Assembly (NCBI RefSeq): GCF_002104995.1
Contig: NW_024468267.1
Location: forward strand, 62,001-126,000
DNA: 64,000 bases
Direction: 5' to 3'
Source of the DNA: Linderina pennispora
Taxonomy: Eukaryota; Kickxellomycota; Kickxellomycetes; Kickxellales; Kickxellaceae
In this document: positions 45,470 through 57,900 of the stretch, one piece after another
Numbering within the stretch: position 1 is the stretch's first letter
Layout of the letters: each line of letters starts with the position of its first letter
Translations under genes and position numbers: made by a program
Notes under the pieces: model-generated
The model's database searches: none
Told to the model about the DNA's origin: nothing
Seen by the model: only the letters and a program-made list of their open reading frames with translations

Positions 45470-46306
45470 CTATTTCTGTTGGTCCGCGGGCGGCTCTGGC
45501 TCTGGCGCCGAGCCAACATGCGACTCGATCTGCTCCAGCAGCTTGGCCGTCGGCGTGCCTGTTCCGGAACCGGATCCGCACTGGCGCCTTGAGCCTCTGG
45601 TTGACAACGGCGTTGAGGTACTCGGTCGACTCGTCGACGATCTTGCGCATCTGGTACTATACGTCAACGGGGGAAGCAGAGCGTCTGTGAGAAAAAATGC
45701 CGTCACTTTCACGGTTGCACAAATCGGCGCCTTGCAAACACTTACCGGCTTGATGCCCTCGTCCTTCGTGCTGGCAGTAATCTTGTAGCAGCACACAACG
45801 CTTTTCAGGTTGAACGACACAATCACCTATCGTGCACCCATCCATCGATTAGCAACAGCGGATTGTGTCCAGAAATAGTACAGCATTCTCTCTACTCACA
45901 TCGGTAATCTCCCAATACAGCAGCGACAGCTGGCGCAACAGGCAGCTGGTCCGACGACAGGTGGTGCTCCTAGGATCCGCAGAATGTGCTTGCGCAGCGC
46001 CAGCTGCCGGCGGGTTTGCACCTCCTCGTCGAACGAGTCCGATTTTGCACTGACCCGTTTCAGGTCGCCGGCGGCCGTCTGCTTGTTGTCCTCGAGCTGC
46101 CGCTCCATGCGCCTGGTCTCGCGCTTACGCAGCCGGCCCGTAAAGAACTTTTGGTATTTGCCGGGAATGTCAAAGTGGTCGAGGACCAGCTGCTTGCGCT
46201 GCAACGACCGTGTGAGCTCGGCGATTTCTGGGCTTGGTTTCTTGGCTGCATAGCTGCGCACATTCTGCAGCAGCATTCTGGGGATGATTCTCCGTGTCGC
46301 CAGCAT
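45470..46306 (-). CDS. Putative mitochondrial protein, three exons
   Basis: Starts MLATRRIIPRMLLQNVRSY, Arg-rich and without acids, typical of a mitochondrial presequence. Then come EIAELTRSLQRKQLVLDHF, GKYQKFFTGRLRKRETRR and a charged helix, which recall small mitoribosomal proteins. Exon 1 ends YWEITD at 45900. Intron 45827-45899 (GTGAGT..GATAG), exon 2 (27 codons, VIVSFNLKSVVCCYKITA..), intron 45657-45745 (GTAAGT..TATAG), exon 3 (YQMRKIVDESTEYLNAVV...). Extra bases near 45970, 45950 and 45582 are needed to keep frame; the tail ends EPEPPADQQK. The family is not identified. Confidence 0.55.
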
Positions 46307-46575
46307 CGTAGGAAGATATTTTGGAGCAAGGAAGGCTGGTGTCAAACATGTCGCCGCAACTCGTCGGCTGGGCCGGGCACGATAATTGAATCACCTGATT
46401 ACCGACGTCGCCCAGACTTGTGGGTGCGCTCGAACAATATCGTCGTATGCCGCATTGTGGGTGGGGGTAGCCATGTGGCCGCCGATGCTAGAGCCTGGTC
46501 CGCGACGATTGGAATGTGTATTGACAAATAGCTGAGGTGAGAGTGGAAGATGCGATATTACGCGAACCGTGCTTG

Positions 46576-47368
46576 TCAGAACCCTGCCTCAGCCTCCTCG
46601 TCCAGCTTTGTGTCTGGGTTATACCAGTTGCCCACCGGCACATTGCACCAAAAGTTCTCCTCGTTGAGCAGGATGGAAGCCGCATTGTACATGGCTGTCA
46701 ATCCGCAGAAGAACCCAAACCACCCGCCCGCCTTGGTGATTCTCTCGTTGTTGGTCCATGTGCCCGCACAGCCAAAGTCCAGCTGCAGATTCAACGTCAC
46801 AAACATGAGAATATTGACAAAGTGCGATTTGACGTTGCCTGCCAGCAAAATTAGCACCCAGATGCTCCATGCAAGCCCAACGATACCATTCTGGCGACGC
46901 GCAACCCGCGGCGACTCATTGGCCTGGTAGTCGATGACGCCGATCCCTGGCACCATGCCAAGGCCTTTGGCAAGCCACGACGAGCCAAATGAAGAGAACG
47001 CAGCGCCTTCGAACGTGTCGCCGTTGGCGATCTGCCAGAGCCCTGCAAAGAGCTGCGCAATGCCGGCAACAGCAATGGCCTGGCCAGTCATGCCGCGTGT
47101 ACCGCGGCCGTATCCTACCGACATTCCCTGCTACCATCATTGACTCCTGGACAGTGCATATGCCGAAGGTGATCAGGCCCAGGGCTGCAGCATTGCCGAA
47201 GCGACGGAACTGAGGAGGTGGTGCGATGATCTGGATCTGACCAGGCATGCCTACATCTTGGCCGTAGGGGAAGCCGCCATAGTCGGGCATCCCAGGCGGC
47301 TGTATGCCCTTTTCCTCGATAGGGCTGCTGTGAATGATTTGGGATGTGTTGCTGGGTAATGCAGACAT
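46576..47368 (-). CDS. GPR1/FUN34/YaaH-family acetate/ammonium transporter-like
   Basis: About 263 aa with some six membrane segments, as in yeast Ady2/Ato proteins. A cytosolic N-terminal tail is followed by RFGNAAALGLITFGICTVQ, in the place of the family N-P-A-P-L-G-L motif (here N-A-A-A-L-G-L). Then AGIAQLFAGLWQIANGDTFE and FSSFGSSWLA (the family G-N-T-F-x-x-x-x-F-S-S-Y/F-G motif), with later segments including WSIWVLILLAGNV and FFCGLTAMYNAASILLNEE. One extra base near 47124 (frame resumes MSVGYGRG). The changed NPAPLGL motif leaves substrate open. Divergent from GAA1. Confidence 0.88.
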
Positions 47369-47820
47369 GCTGTTTGCGGATAGGTATATAGACAATGGTG
47401 TTACAGAGGAAACAGCAGCGAGAACGTCAGTACAGGAGCATCGAGAGAATCAGAAGAAGCTAGAGGCTGATGCGTTGCCGTTTATGCTGCTCAGTGTCTC
47501 TCTCCAGGGGACTTGAGCACGCGACCAGTGCTCTAGACATGATCGCATAGGTGTGGCTAGACAACAGGCTATAGCCCTGCCTGCCGCTCTCCACATCAGC
47601 CTCCCCCCGCAGACATGCTTTGAATATTTCCAGCCAATATACGGCAGCCCACGATCAGTGATCTGGAAATTATGCGACTGCTGATCAGCGGTGATGGCCA
47701 CATTCTCAGCTCCTCGCTGGCTGGTTAACAAAACAAACACGCTTTTCTTGCTTGCTTGCCATTCCGCATTCTGCCTTTTCAATCCTCTCACACGCATACA
47801 CAATCTACCGCCAGCTTCCA
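47369..47820. promoter_or_regulatory. Divergent promoter region (transporter / GAA1)
   Basis: 450 nt between the start codons of the leftward transporter gene and the rightward GAA1 gene. No specific box can be assigned. Confidence 0.35.
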
Positions 47821-49695
47821 ATGGGACTTGTATTATCGGGTCAGGGTGAGAAGGGCTCACCGCTACTGACATTCGCGCGGCGGTACAGCCAATACCTGAG
47901 CTACCCGCTGCTGCTCGTCGGGCTTCTCTGGCTTCTGGCGCTGCCGCTGGAGAATATGGCGCGTCGAGCGTACTTTTCAGAGAACGCCATGATGCCAGCA
48001 CAAGCCGACACCGGGTTCGGCTCCCAAAGCGACACGCAGGCGATGAGCCAGATTGACAGGCGCGATGCTGGCACACATGCATATCGACGACAGTTAGCGA
48101 GCGGCAAGCGCAGGCGGTCAGCTCGGTGTTTGACGATCTGGGTCTTGATACACAGATCCACCGATTCGAATACGACGAGGTCCAGGGCGTCGGAAACCAC
48201 CGTGGCATCAACGTGCACGGGATCCTGAGGGCACCGCGGAGCGACGGCGTTGAAGCACTGCTGCTTGCGGCGTCCTGGCGCACATCTGACAACCAGACGA
48301 ACCTGAACGCGGTGCGGCTGATGGCAGGGTATGGCAAAGTATGCACAGGAGCAGGTGTACTGGGCCAAAGACGTCATCCTGGTAGTCACCGATGCAGGCG
48401 AGATTGGTATCGAAAAGTGGCTGCGCGCTTACCACGGCAAGGAGCCCGGCCTGTTTGTGCGGAGCGGGATTATTCAGGCTGCCTATGAGTCTGGAGCTGC
48501 CGCCAGCGACAAAATACAGGGGCATGGGGCTGTACTTTGAGGGCAAGACAGGCCAGTTGCCGAATCTCGATTTCATCAACATCGTACAGACCATCTCGTC
48601 GATCGAGCGCATGCCAGCGATTCCTCCATGGCCAAAAGACAGTTGATGACCAGAGCTGGTGGGACGGCTATGTCCGCGCTGCCTAAGCTGCTGCTGGGCC
48701 AGATTTCGGCCCAGGCCATTCGGGTCTTCGGTCGGCGTACACGCGCCGTTCCTTCGCTACCGCATCGATGCGCTGACCTTGTCAGGCATTGTCGATGAGC
48801 ACGATAAGATCGACGAATCAGCTGGAGTCCCGCGCATGCCGTATCCATGGGTGATGCACAATCTTGGGCGGACGCTGGAGTCGACGCTGCGTAGCCTCAA
48901 CAACCTGCTGGAGCATTTCCACCAGTCGTTCTTTTTCTACATTCTGCCCGCCAACAGACGCTACATCTCGATTGGCGACTATATCCCGGCGGTTGGCCTG
49001 ATGGTGGCCAGTCTGCTGGTACAGGCTATGCATCCTATGGTGGATGCAGGGCACTGGACGCGATGCGCGACGAGAGCCCGCGCACACGTATCCCGCGGAT
49101 CAACACATACTATGGCTTCCTTGCGCACATCGCTGGCCTACGAGCATGGCAACGATTCTGCGGGTGCATGCTGTGGGCGCCGTCCTGTTCCTGGTGCCGT
49201 TGGTGGTACCTGTGTCGATGATCCGACACACGACATCAACAGCATACGTGTTTACCATGGCTCTGGCGTCGTCGTCCATGGTGCTTCATATCTCTGACTA
49301 TATTCAAGGAAAACAACACGCGTGTGGACTGGCGCCAGCTCAAGGCACTTGTCGAGCTGTACGTAGCCGTGGTCGTGGGAAGTCTGTCGGTGATGAACTT
49401 TAGTCTGGCATTGGTTGTGTTTGTAACCACTGGCCTCCCGCTGCTGCTGACGCGGTCGGTTGGCAGCCATTCAAAGGCAGTGCGGATTGCGACATTGCTG
49501 GTCCTGATGGCTGTATCACCTGTCAGCGTTTTGACGCTGGCACGCACGCACCTCGGTGCGCACAGCGTGTGGATGAGCCCGTTCAGAATATTCCTCTCGG
49601 ACTTCCACCACTACTCGAGTCTAGTGTACCCTCTTTTGTGTCTTGTCTACTGGCCTGTCAACCTGCTATGCATGGTCGTTAGTATGTTGCCCTAG
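47821..49695 (+). CDS. GAA1: GPI transamidase subunit GAA1/GPAA1
   Basis: ER membrane subunit of the complex that attaches GPI anchors. Starts MGLVLSGQGEKGSP, with a first membrane segment LLLVGLLWLLALPLENMARR and then YFSENAMMPAQ (family FSENAL-x-P). Lumenal part: GINVHGILRAPR, EQVYWAKDVILVVTDAG, LRAYHGKEPG, QAAMSLELP, FEGKTGQLPNLDFIN, HAPFLRYRIDALTLSGI. The C-terminal half is hydrophobic with several membrane segments (AVLFLVPLVVPVSM, LVVFVTTGLPLLLT, LLVLMAVSPVSVLTLA). About 620 aa. Extra single bases are inferred near 48328, 48480, 48642, 48684, 48722, 49047 and 49309; the break near 48100 may be two insertions or one deletion. Confidence 0.88.
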
Positions 49696-50043
49696 AATCA
49701 GTAGTAGTAGTAGGACAAGTTTTTCCTCGGCTATTCCCACGGCTTGATTGCAGCTATTCGGTGTTCTCACGGCGGACAAATTTTCTAGCTCGTGTAGCCG
49801 CAGTCTGCTCCCTAGTTTGTTACGTCAGGCGCTTATTGGACTACAGTGCCAGTCAGCGCGGACTGGCAATTTTCTCTTTTATTCCTAGTAATTAAATGGA
49901 ACCTGCCTGCCGGAAAAGCACCCTCAAGGGTGCGTGCAGGCGCTGACATCCCGCAGCTAATAAAGGAAACGGGCTGTGGTCCATGGGCTCTCTTTCCTTG
50001 GTTTGGATCCTCGTCATATCTCTTGTTTCCGCTAGCTACACTT

Positions 50044-50120
50044 TTCGTTTGCGTTTGCGTTTGCGTTTTATTCTTTTCGTTTTCGTTTTCGTTTTCGTTT
50101 TATTTTCGTTTTCTTTTCTT
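50044..50120 (+). repeat. Hexanucleotide microsatellite upstream of the S9 peptidase
   Basis: Imperfect tandem (CGTTTG) and (CGTTTT) units directly before the ATG at 50126, in the presumed 5' untranslated region. The minus strand is a run of AAAACG. No function is evident. Confidence 0.85.
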
Positions 50121-50125
50121 CCACT

Positions 50126-52258
50126 ATGGCGGTCAGACAAGCACTGCAGATAACCTGTGTTGACGCTCTGCCTGCTCAGGTCCAGCAGCAGTTGTGCATG
50201 CTGCCGACAACGAAGCCTCCTCGGCCAAGAAGCCATTGGATATCCGTCTCTTCCACTCGCTCAACCGGGCCAGCGCAGCAGTGGTCTCCCCCGACTCCAC
50301 CAAGGCGCTATTCACGCAATCGCACTACAACCAAGACGAGAACAAGTCGGCCACCTTTATCAATCTGCTGGATCTGGCCTCGGGCAACATCACTCGGCTG
50401 ACCGAGGATGCGATCGGCAGCTCGTTCACCAGCCCGCTGTGGTTTGACGATACCTCGTTCGGGTATATACACAAGAACGTGCTCTACCAGCAGCCGCTGC
50501 AGGAGGGGGCCAACGCGACCGAGGTTTTTGCACCGCCCATTGACATCTCTTCGGTCAAGTACTTGAAGGAGTCTGGTTTGCTGGCGTTCATCGCCGACGT
50601 ATACCCAGACTGTGCCCTGCACAAGACCCGCGAGCTGCAGGATGCTGAGAAGCACAAGATTGACTCGGCCCAGATCTATGATAACCTGTGGCCGCGGCAC
50701 TGGAACGAGTGGATGGGTCTGCGCAAATCTACACTGTTTGTCGCTCCCCTGACACGTCCGGGCAGCACCGACGAGCGGCTGGCGTGGGTGGTTGGCAACG
50801 AGACCAACCTGATGCACGGTCTGCCAGCCTACCACGACCCGATGATCCGCTGGAGCGTCGACGAATATACAGTGGACACAGCCGGGTCGCGGGCCGCCTT
50901 TGTCACACGCAAGCCAAAACATGACATGACTTCGTCTACCGACGTCGATGTTTATGTAGTCGATACCTCTGGCAGCAGTCTGCAGCTTCTGACTGGCAAT
51001 GTCGACGGCATGGCCAGCGGACCAACATTCTCGCAGGACGGCCAGCTGCTTGCCTGGCTGCAGATGGAGACGGGTGGGTATGAAGCCGATATCAACCGCA
51101 TCTACATACATAATCTGGCCAAGAACGAGACCACGTCAATTGCCCGCGACTGGGATCTGACTCCCAGCTCGCTGCTGTGGTCGAGCGATGCGCGTACCCT
51201 GTTTGCCATCGTCGGCGATAAAGGCCACAACGTTGTCTATACCATCGACGTTGCCACTGGCCAGCGCAATAAGCTGACTGAGCGTGGCACGGCGGGCGGC
51301 CTGAGGCGGCTGTCTCAGGACAAGCTGCTGCTGACTCACGGCGATACTAACAAGTGCACCAACATCCATGTCCTCGACACATCCTCCAAGGAGCTGAGGC
51401 AGCTCACTGATGTGAACCAGGACAAGCTGCGCGATGTGTATGTTGGCGACGCCGAAGATTTCTGGTTCTCCGGTGCCCGTGGTGACAAGGTGCACGGCTG
51501 GCTGGTCAAACCACACAACTTTGACCCGTCCAAGAAATACCCGGTTGCTTATCTGGTCCACGGCGGCCCGCAGCAGGCCAACCTGCATACCTTTAGCTAT
51601 GCCCAATGGAACCCCAACATGTATGCCAGCGCCTGGCTTTGTCGCTGTCCAAGTCAACTTCCACGGCTCGCCGACATACGGCCAGAATTTCACCGACTCC
51701 ATCCGCTTGCAGTGGGGCGGATACCCGTACGAGGACCTGATGAAGGGCCTAGACTACCTGATCCAGCACTACGATTTTGTCGACAAGGATCGCATGGTGG
51801 CCCTTGGGGCCTCGTACGGCGGGTACATGATGAACTGGTTCAATGGCCATACCCGGCGCTTCAAGGCCCTGGTCAACCATGACGGCATGTTCTCCGCGCC
51901 CATGTTCTGGTACTCGACTGAGGAGCTGTGGTTCCCCGAGCATGACTTCAACGGCGTGCCCTACAAGCGATCGGACCGTGCAATGTACGAAAAGTGGAAC
52001 CCAGAGCGTTTTGCTGACCAGTTCCAGACCCCGACGCTGTTCATTCAGGGCGAGAAGGACTTTAGACTGACTGTCGACAACTCGATCGGGCCGTTCACGC
52101 TTCTCAGACACAAGGGTGTTGCTGCCCGTCTGATGTACTTCCCTGACGAGGACCACTGGACCAACCATAATGGCAACTCGGTGCGCTGGTATACTGAAGT
52201 GCTGCGCTGGATCAGCGAGCACACCAACAATACACTGCCATACGAGCTCGAGCTGTAG
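50126..52258 (+). CDS. Secreted S9 peptidase, dipeptidyl-peptidase V-like
   Basis: Prolyl-oligopeptidase-family (S9C-like) peptidase of about 709 aa. The ATG at 50126 gives a signal peptide once extra bases near 50158 and 50179 are removed: MAVRQALQITC, LTLCLL, then GPAAVVHAADN with a cleavage site after VHA. An N-terminal beta-propeller follows (repeated D-G-x-L-A-W-like blades, e.g. SQDGQLLAWLQ). The cat. domain has GASYGGYMMNW (Ser), FIQGEKDFRL (Asp) and FPDEDHWTN (His). Another extra T near 51633 (frame resumes GFVAVQVNFHGS). It probably cleaves dipeptides from peptides outside the cell or in the vacuole; several N-x-S/T sites fit secretion. Confidence 0.9.
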
Positions 52259-53094
52259 TGCTGTACCTTTACATGCTGTTTGTTTTAAACCCTTGATATC
52301 ACTAACTGTGTTCAATCGAGAATAGACTTGATACAACCCAAACCATTAGACCACCAGCCGGGCATACCAGCTGAACTTAGCACGGCAGGCCGATCGAGAA
52401 GGTGGTGTGGTTTTCCAACATCAAATCGATCTTGAACCAACACAGGTTGCATCTGGCAGCTGGTTTGTGCGCTGCCATGAACGATAACTACACTGGTCCG
52501 TTCCTGCTTCCATATGTGCTCTTTGTTTTTGGCCTCACATCACCACTATCGAGCGATTTTAAAACTCCAATTCTTCAGCAGATGCATTCTCGGATCTGGA
52601 ACTGACACACGCACGCCAGACATGACCGCCAACGCAGTGAACTTTTGTGGGGCTATCTGGGTCAGCTACAGAGGTTTAGAGTCCATCAATCTTATATATC
52701 CCTGTGTAGCTGTCAACTGCTCGGCAAGAGAATATGCAGGCAAGTTAGGCTGCTAGTTTCTAGACTTGCAGCACTGGGTGAAGTGATCATTGGCCGATAT
52801 CACGCACCAGGCGCATCTTGACACGCAAATATATTCATTGCTCATGCTAGCCATAGCGTTGGGATATGCTTTTCTGCTCTTGGAACAATTGTTTCATTGC
52901 TGATGCCACTGTGCCAAGAGTACTGGCTAGAAGCGATGCTGCTTTGACGTTGGATCGTGCTTGGACTCTTCCTTGAGCTGAGCAAGTGCATGCTTTCTAA
53001 CAAACACATCCTGACAGTAGCGATTGGACTTTACAGAAATCTGATAATCGCAAAATTGTGTGGGCTTGTACTGTCTAACCCAGGAACCTGAGGG
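52259..53094. other. Intergenic between convergent genes, nothing recognised
   Basis: 3' flanks of the rightward S9 peptidase and leftward mannosidase genes. Short frames without motifs; no tRNA or repeat noticed. Confidence 0.45.
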
Positions 53095-54582
53095 CTACTT
53101 TATGATCTTGAACGGATGAGCTTCGGTGTTTAGCACATACTCATCGAGTGAGATGAGGTTGGGCGGACTAAACAGCAGATACAGATACTTCAGTGTCTCG
53201 GCCAGGAAGAACGACTCCATCGAGTCTTCCCAGTTGGATTCCTGAACCAACCTTTCGCCGACGTTGCGCACTGCTGCGTATCCGTAGGGTGTGCGAGCGT
53301 ATTTCTCGATGGCCATGAAGATGTTCCATCCCCACTCGCGATACTTGTCGTCGCCAGTAATCCGGTAGAGCACAAAGATGCTCTCGAGAGTCTCCGGGCG
53401 CAGGATGTAGCGGGGGTCACTGGGCCAGGAAAGGCTGATCGCGACCATCAGGCGATTGAGCGGGGGCAAACATGAACTTTTTCGGGACCCAGCCCGGTCG
53501 GCATATTGCGGTATGACAGGTAGCATGTCTCGGTGATCTCCTCAGCCAGCCGGAGGTCCTCAGGACGGTCAAGCACACGCGCCCCCAATGCCAACAGGCC
53601 TGGGTAGAAGCATGTGAGGTGCTGCATTTCTTGCACAAACAGCGACTCGTTGTAATCCCAGTGGCCAATGTACTTCATGCCCCAGGCGGTCCTCACCAGC
53701 TTCTCCTTGACGGCCTCCGACGATGTCACGTACCAGTCCTTGTACTTTTGCTCGCGCTTGCCGTTGAGAATATACTGCTTCAGCTGGTACTCATAGAAGC
53801 TGTCGGCCATGGCGCCGACAGACAGCGCCGTGTTGTTAACGTACTGGCCACTGTGGATATCGATATATGTCGGATACAGGCCCTTGTACTTGCGCTGTCC
53901 ATTCTCTAGCGCATTGCTAGCACGCTCCGCCATCCTGCGGTATGTGTCGTTTCCGGTCAGCTGTGCCAGCTTCTGGTACTCGAGCTGCATGGTGCCACCT
54001 TCTGCAATGCACAGCAGCGTGCTGCCGCTCAGCAATCGATTGTTGATGTCCAGCCGCGACGCTGGCAGGCCCGTTGGCGTATCATACGCCCACAGCAAAA
54101 CATCGCCGACCTCGGTCGCCTTCTTCAGCAGCATGGGGTCGTTGTCAAGCTCGTAGGCACCCAGCAACCCGCCTAGCGCGCGAATGGTCATCTCAAACAC
54201 CTGCATCTGGAAGTCCAGGCTCGGTCTTGTGGAAGTCCAGTTCGCTGACAAACCGCTTTGCCTCGCTGTACTCTTCGTCAAGGCCCATCAGCTTCAGCGT
54301 GTCGAGCGCGTCAACCAGCGTAATGCCCCACCCGCCCCACTTTGAGTTGAACGTGCGCGTCAATGGCTGGAACTCGTCGTGACCAAAGGCAAATTGTCGG
54401 TAGCCGCTCCACGCGTGCTTCATGGCGTCGCGCACGGCTTGCTGGCGCTCATAGTTGACCCGCGAGTGTCCCGACCTGAGCATGTCGGACCTTAGTATGC
54501 CGTAAATGTTTAGCAGGTAGACAGTGCCAACAATGGCGCCGACCGAGAAGAACATCTTCCGCAGACTGACCCGCATTAGCAT
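53095..54582 (-). CDS. Class I (GH47) alpha-1,2-mannosidase, type II membrane protein
   Basis: Trims terminal alpha-1,2-mannose from N-glycans in the ER/Golgi (MNS1/IA type). About 494 aa. Short cytosolic N-terminus and a signal anchor FFSVGAIVGTVYLLNIYGI. GH47 landmarks: WGGWGITLVDALDTL, FEMTIRALGGLLGAYEL, IAEGGTMQLEYQKL, SVGAMADSFYEYQLK, LRPETLESIFVLYRITGD and the C-terminal VLNTEAHPF with the Ca-binding Thr. The start at 54582 is the first ATG of the frame. Extra single bases near 54231, 53486 (in a run of A) and 53423. Confidence 0.93.
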
Positions 54583-54901
54583 ATTGTACAAGTAATGAAA
54601 GGCGTAGAAAATGAGAGTGGGCTATGAAATTTTGGAGGTAAGAAAAAGGGCTGAGGTTGATAGCAGAGAAGGAAAGGCAGGGCTACGCCGTTGCGTTTAA
54701 TACCTGGCACTGAGAAAGGGGATGCGATCGTCGCTCAGGTGCTGCATCAACTGGCTGCCTGCCTGCAGAGATCTCCCACAATGCCCTCAGTCTGCAAATG
54801 GGACTGCTGGCTGGAAATCGGGCTGGGATATCAAAATCAAAGGCGTGCTGAACAAGGGGATTTGTGGCGAAGGCTCTAATAAAAAACGAGACACGGAAAC
54901 G

Positions 54902-57900
54902 CTAGAACTCGGCGTACTCTGCTGGCATAGCCATAACGCCATGGTCGTCAAAGTGCCTGACCCACATCGACCATTGCAGCTTGGCAACCAGCTTGTTGCG
55001 CACATCGATCCATGGTCTTCCATTCGCTGACCGTTGCGTCAGTCAGGGCTGTTGTGTTGAGCCATTCGACCACCGGCTTCAGCGCCCGGGCATACTGCTG
55101 CTTGGTTGAGTACAGCGGAACCACCGCAGCCATCAGATACTCGATGTTCTGCGAGTCATCGCCAGCCCAGCGCGTCAGCTCCTTGACCGCGGCCTCGTAG
55201 CTCGCAAGCTTGCGCTCGTCCTCCTCCTCAGCAGCAAGGATCGACAAACTCGCCGCCATCGGATCCGCCCGACGACACGTTTGCAGTGGGCACAGCCAGA
55301 ACAGCCAGCGCACGGCATTTGGCAGTCAGCGCACTGACCAGCAGCTTCTTGGCCTTCTCAGCCTTGGTGCGGCTCCTCCTTATCGCTGTTGTCTTCGGCC
55401 GGCTTGCCGTAGAGCGTGGATGCGAGCTCGGAAGTATTGGTGTGCGCAACGATGCGGTCAGCCAGCTCAACAATCTGCAGGGCGGTCTCCTGCGTGATCT
55501 TGCTCGTGGCCTCGTTAGTCGGCAGTGTCCTGCGCGCGCAGTCCAGCGACTCCAGCTGCGCAGGCAAGCACCTGCGTGTCGTTGGCTTGCTCAGCCTCGA
55601 GCTGCCTGATCAGCTCGGTGCGTACGTCGGGGTCCTGGGCCTTCTTGACCCACTCGATCTTCAGATTGCGCATCGCCTCCTGCATCGCCTTGCGGTCCTT
55701 GTCAGCCTGCGATTCCTCGGCTTCCTTTTTCTTGGAATCGCCTTGCTTCTTGCTGCTGCTCTTGGTGGAAGACTCGTCTGGCTGCTTCTCCTCGTTGGCT
55801 TTGCTGGGCACGACGTACTCGAGCAGCAGGTCAGCTGTGTTTGGGCTGGCCGACAGAGATCCGCGCAGGATATCACCAGGCACAGTATCCTTGGGCGGGT
55901 TCACGGCAAAGGTCTTGAGAAACACGGGCATGATGTTGTTGAGCTGAATCGACTTGCTCGAGTTGCGCACATTGCTCACGGTCTTTGTGAATACCGACGC
56001 CAGAGCAAACTCGACCGGAATCGACACTTTGGGGGTCAGCGACGTCTCAATAATCAGCGGCACCTGCTTCAGCGCCTCCTAGGTCCTTGGCACTGCGGTG
56101 GCGGATCTGGACCCGAATCAGATAGTCGCCCTTGCGTCGCAGCGTGATCGGCCTTGGGTATCCGAAATGTGCGCCCACGCGCTGCTTTTTGGCGTCAAAC
56201 ACAAGCAGGGCCACGTTGTCCGTCCATGCCTCGTAGATCAGCGAGTCGATTCCGGTCAGGCGCGGCGTGATCGAGACGCCGTTGGCGGAGGTCGAGTACT
56301 TGTAGTCCAGTATCAGCTGCTGGATGGCCGTGCCTGCCTCGGGATGCGTGTCGCGCTCAAGCGTCAGGGGCGTGATTGAGGAGACGGCTGGGCGCAAGGC
56401 ACGCCGCAAAGTGTCCAGGGTCGCAGTCACCTTGATGCCGTACTCTGGCCGCACAGCCGCGACCAGGTCGACGCGGGACACGGGCTGGTTCCCGTTGAGC
56501 ACGATGCCAGGCAAAGGCGCTGTCATTCTTGAGGCCCGTCAGCGCCGGCGTGCCGCTGCCATGCACGGTGATGCCCGAGAACGTGACAGTGACATCGAAC
56601 CTCGTGGGTGTCCAGCTGGCTCCAGAACGGCGCCATGCACACCTCCAGGGTGCATCCGCCCAGAACCTTCATGGTCTTGGTGTAGCTCTGCTCGGCCAGG
56701 CCGCCGTTCTCGGCGTAGGTCGAGTGGCCGATGGTGACGTGGGTGTTGAGCTCATACTGTGTGAACCGGGTCTGCGGCGCCAGCTGCACTGCGTGCAGGT
56801 AGAAGGTGGCCTGGTGCCGCGCCATTGGCTAGGGCATTGGGTGCCCGAATCACAAACTTGGCCTGGGTCGCACCGCGGGGCACATCAATGAACCGCCGCA
56901 CAACCTCAGTGGGCTGGAACCGCAGCGCCGGGAACCGCACGCACCCGGAGGCGCCGACTTCGCTGGGCTTGGTGATGGTCACGGGGATGCGGAAGATGGC
57001 TCCCCGGTCGACGTTGCGCGAGTCGAAGCCCAGAATCTCGGCTACATGGAGTCTACCGCGCTCGAGGCTGGTTGGGTCCACGCGCGCGTCAAACGATCGG
57101 CCCTCGCTGCTAACATAGACAGCCTCAGGCACCTTGATCCACGACTCGGACGTGGACAGAATCACGCGCTGCTCGTACTCAAACTTGAGCTGGCTCTCAA
57201 GCTCGACCCCACTGCCCACTGGCGTCGTTGTCCAGTCATGGCCCGCAAGTCCTTGGGGAACACCGGCGACACGTTGATGGAGAAGATGCGCGGGCTAGCG
57301 CTCTCGTGGTGGTCGCGCATGTAGATGCCCCGCGCATTGACCTTGGCTCGAGATACTGACCTCGTACTCGACATCCTCGAAGCTGCGCTCACGGTACTTT
57401 TTCAGGAACGCCCATGCAGCATCCACCTGCACCAGCCCAGCCTGCAAGCTCATCCCCAAACTGCTTGGCGGTGGCCATCATGGCATTCTTGATGCGGTAC
57501 GGGCTGACCTTTGGCTCGCCCTCTTTGCCAAACTCGTGCTTCCACGCAGACACCAGCAGCGCCAGGCACCCACACAGGTTGGGCGAGCTCATGCTGGTGC
57601 CGTTGGCCAGGTGCAGCCGCTGGAGAGTGTACGTCGGGTAGCTTGTGATGGCCGAGCCAGGCGCGTAGATGTCGACGCCGCGCGATCCGTCAGCCGTCGG
57701 CCCACGCGAGCTCCATGTGAACACTGTGTCCTTAACAGTGTCATACATGGTGTACTCAGCCTTGATCTGCTCGTAGCCGACGTAGGCGCCGACGCCGATA
57801 ATGTCGTCGCTGGCTCCGCCAGGTGCACCGGCAGTCGACAGTGCTGGGCCCTCATTGCCAGCAGACGACACAAAGATGCAGCGATGCTTCTTGATGACCT

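Noticed and set aside
50044-50120. Telomere-like repeat
   Set aside because: The (CGTTTG/CGTTTT) run is short, imperfect, internal and next to a gene start; it is an ordinary microsatellite.
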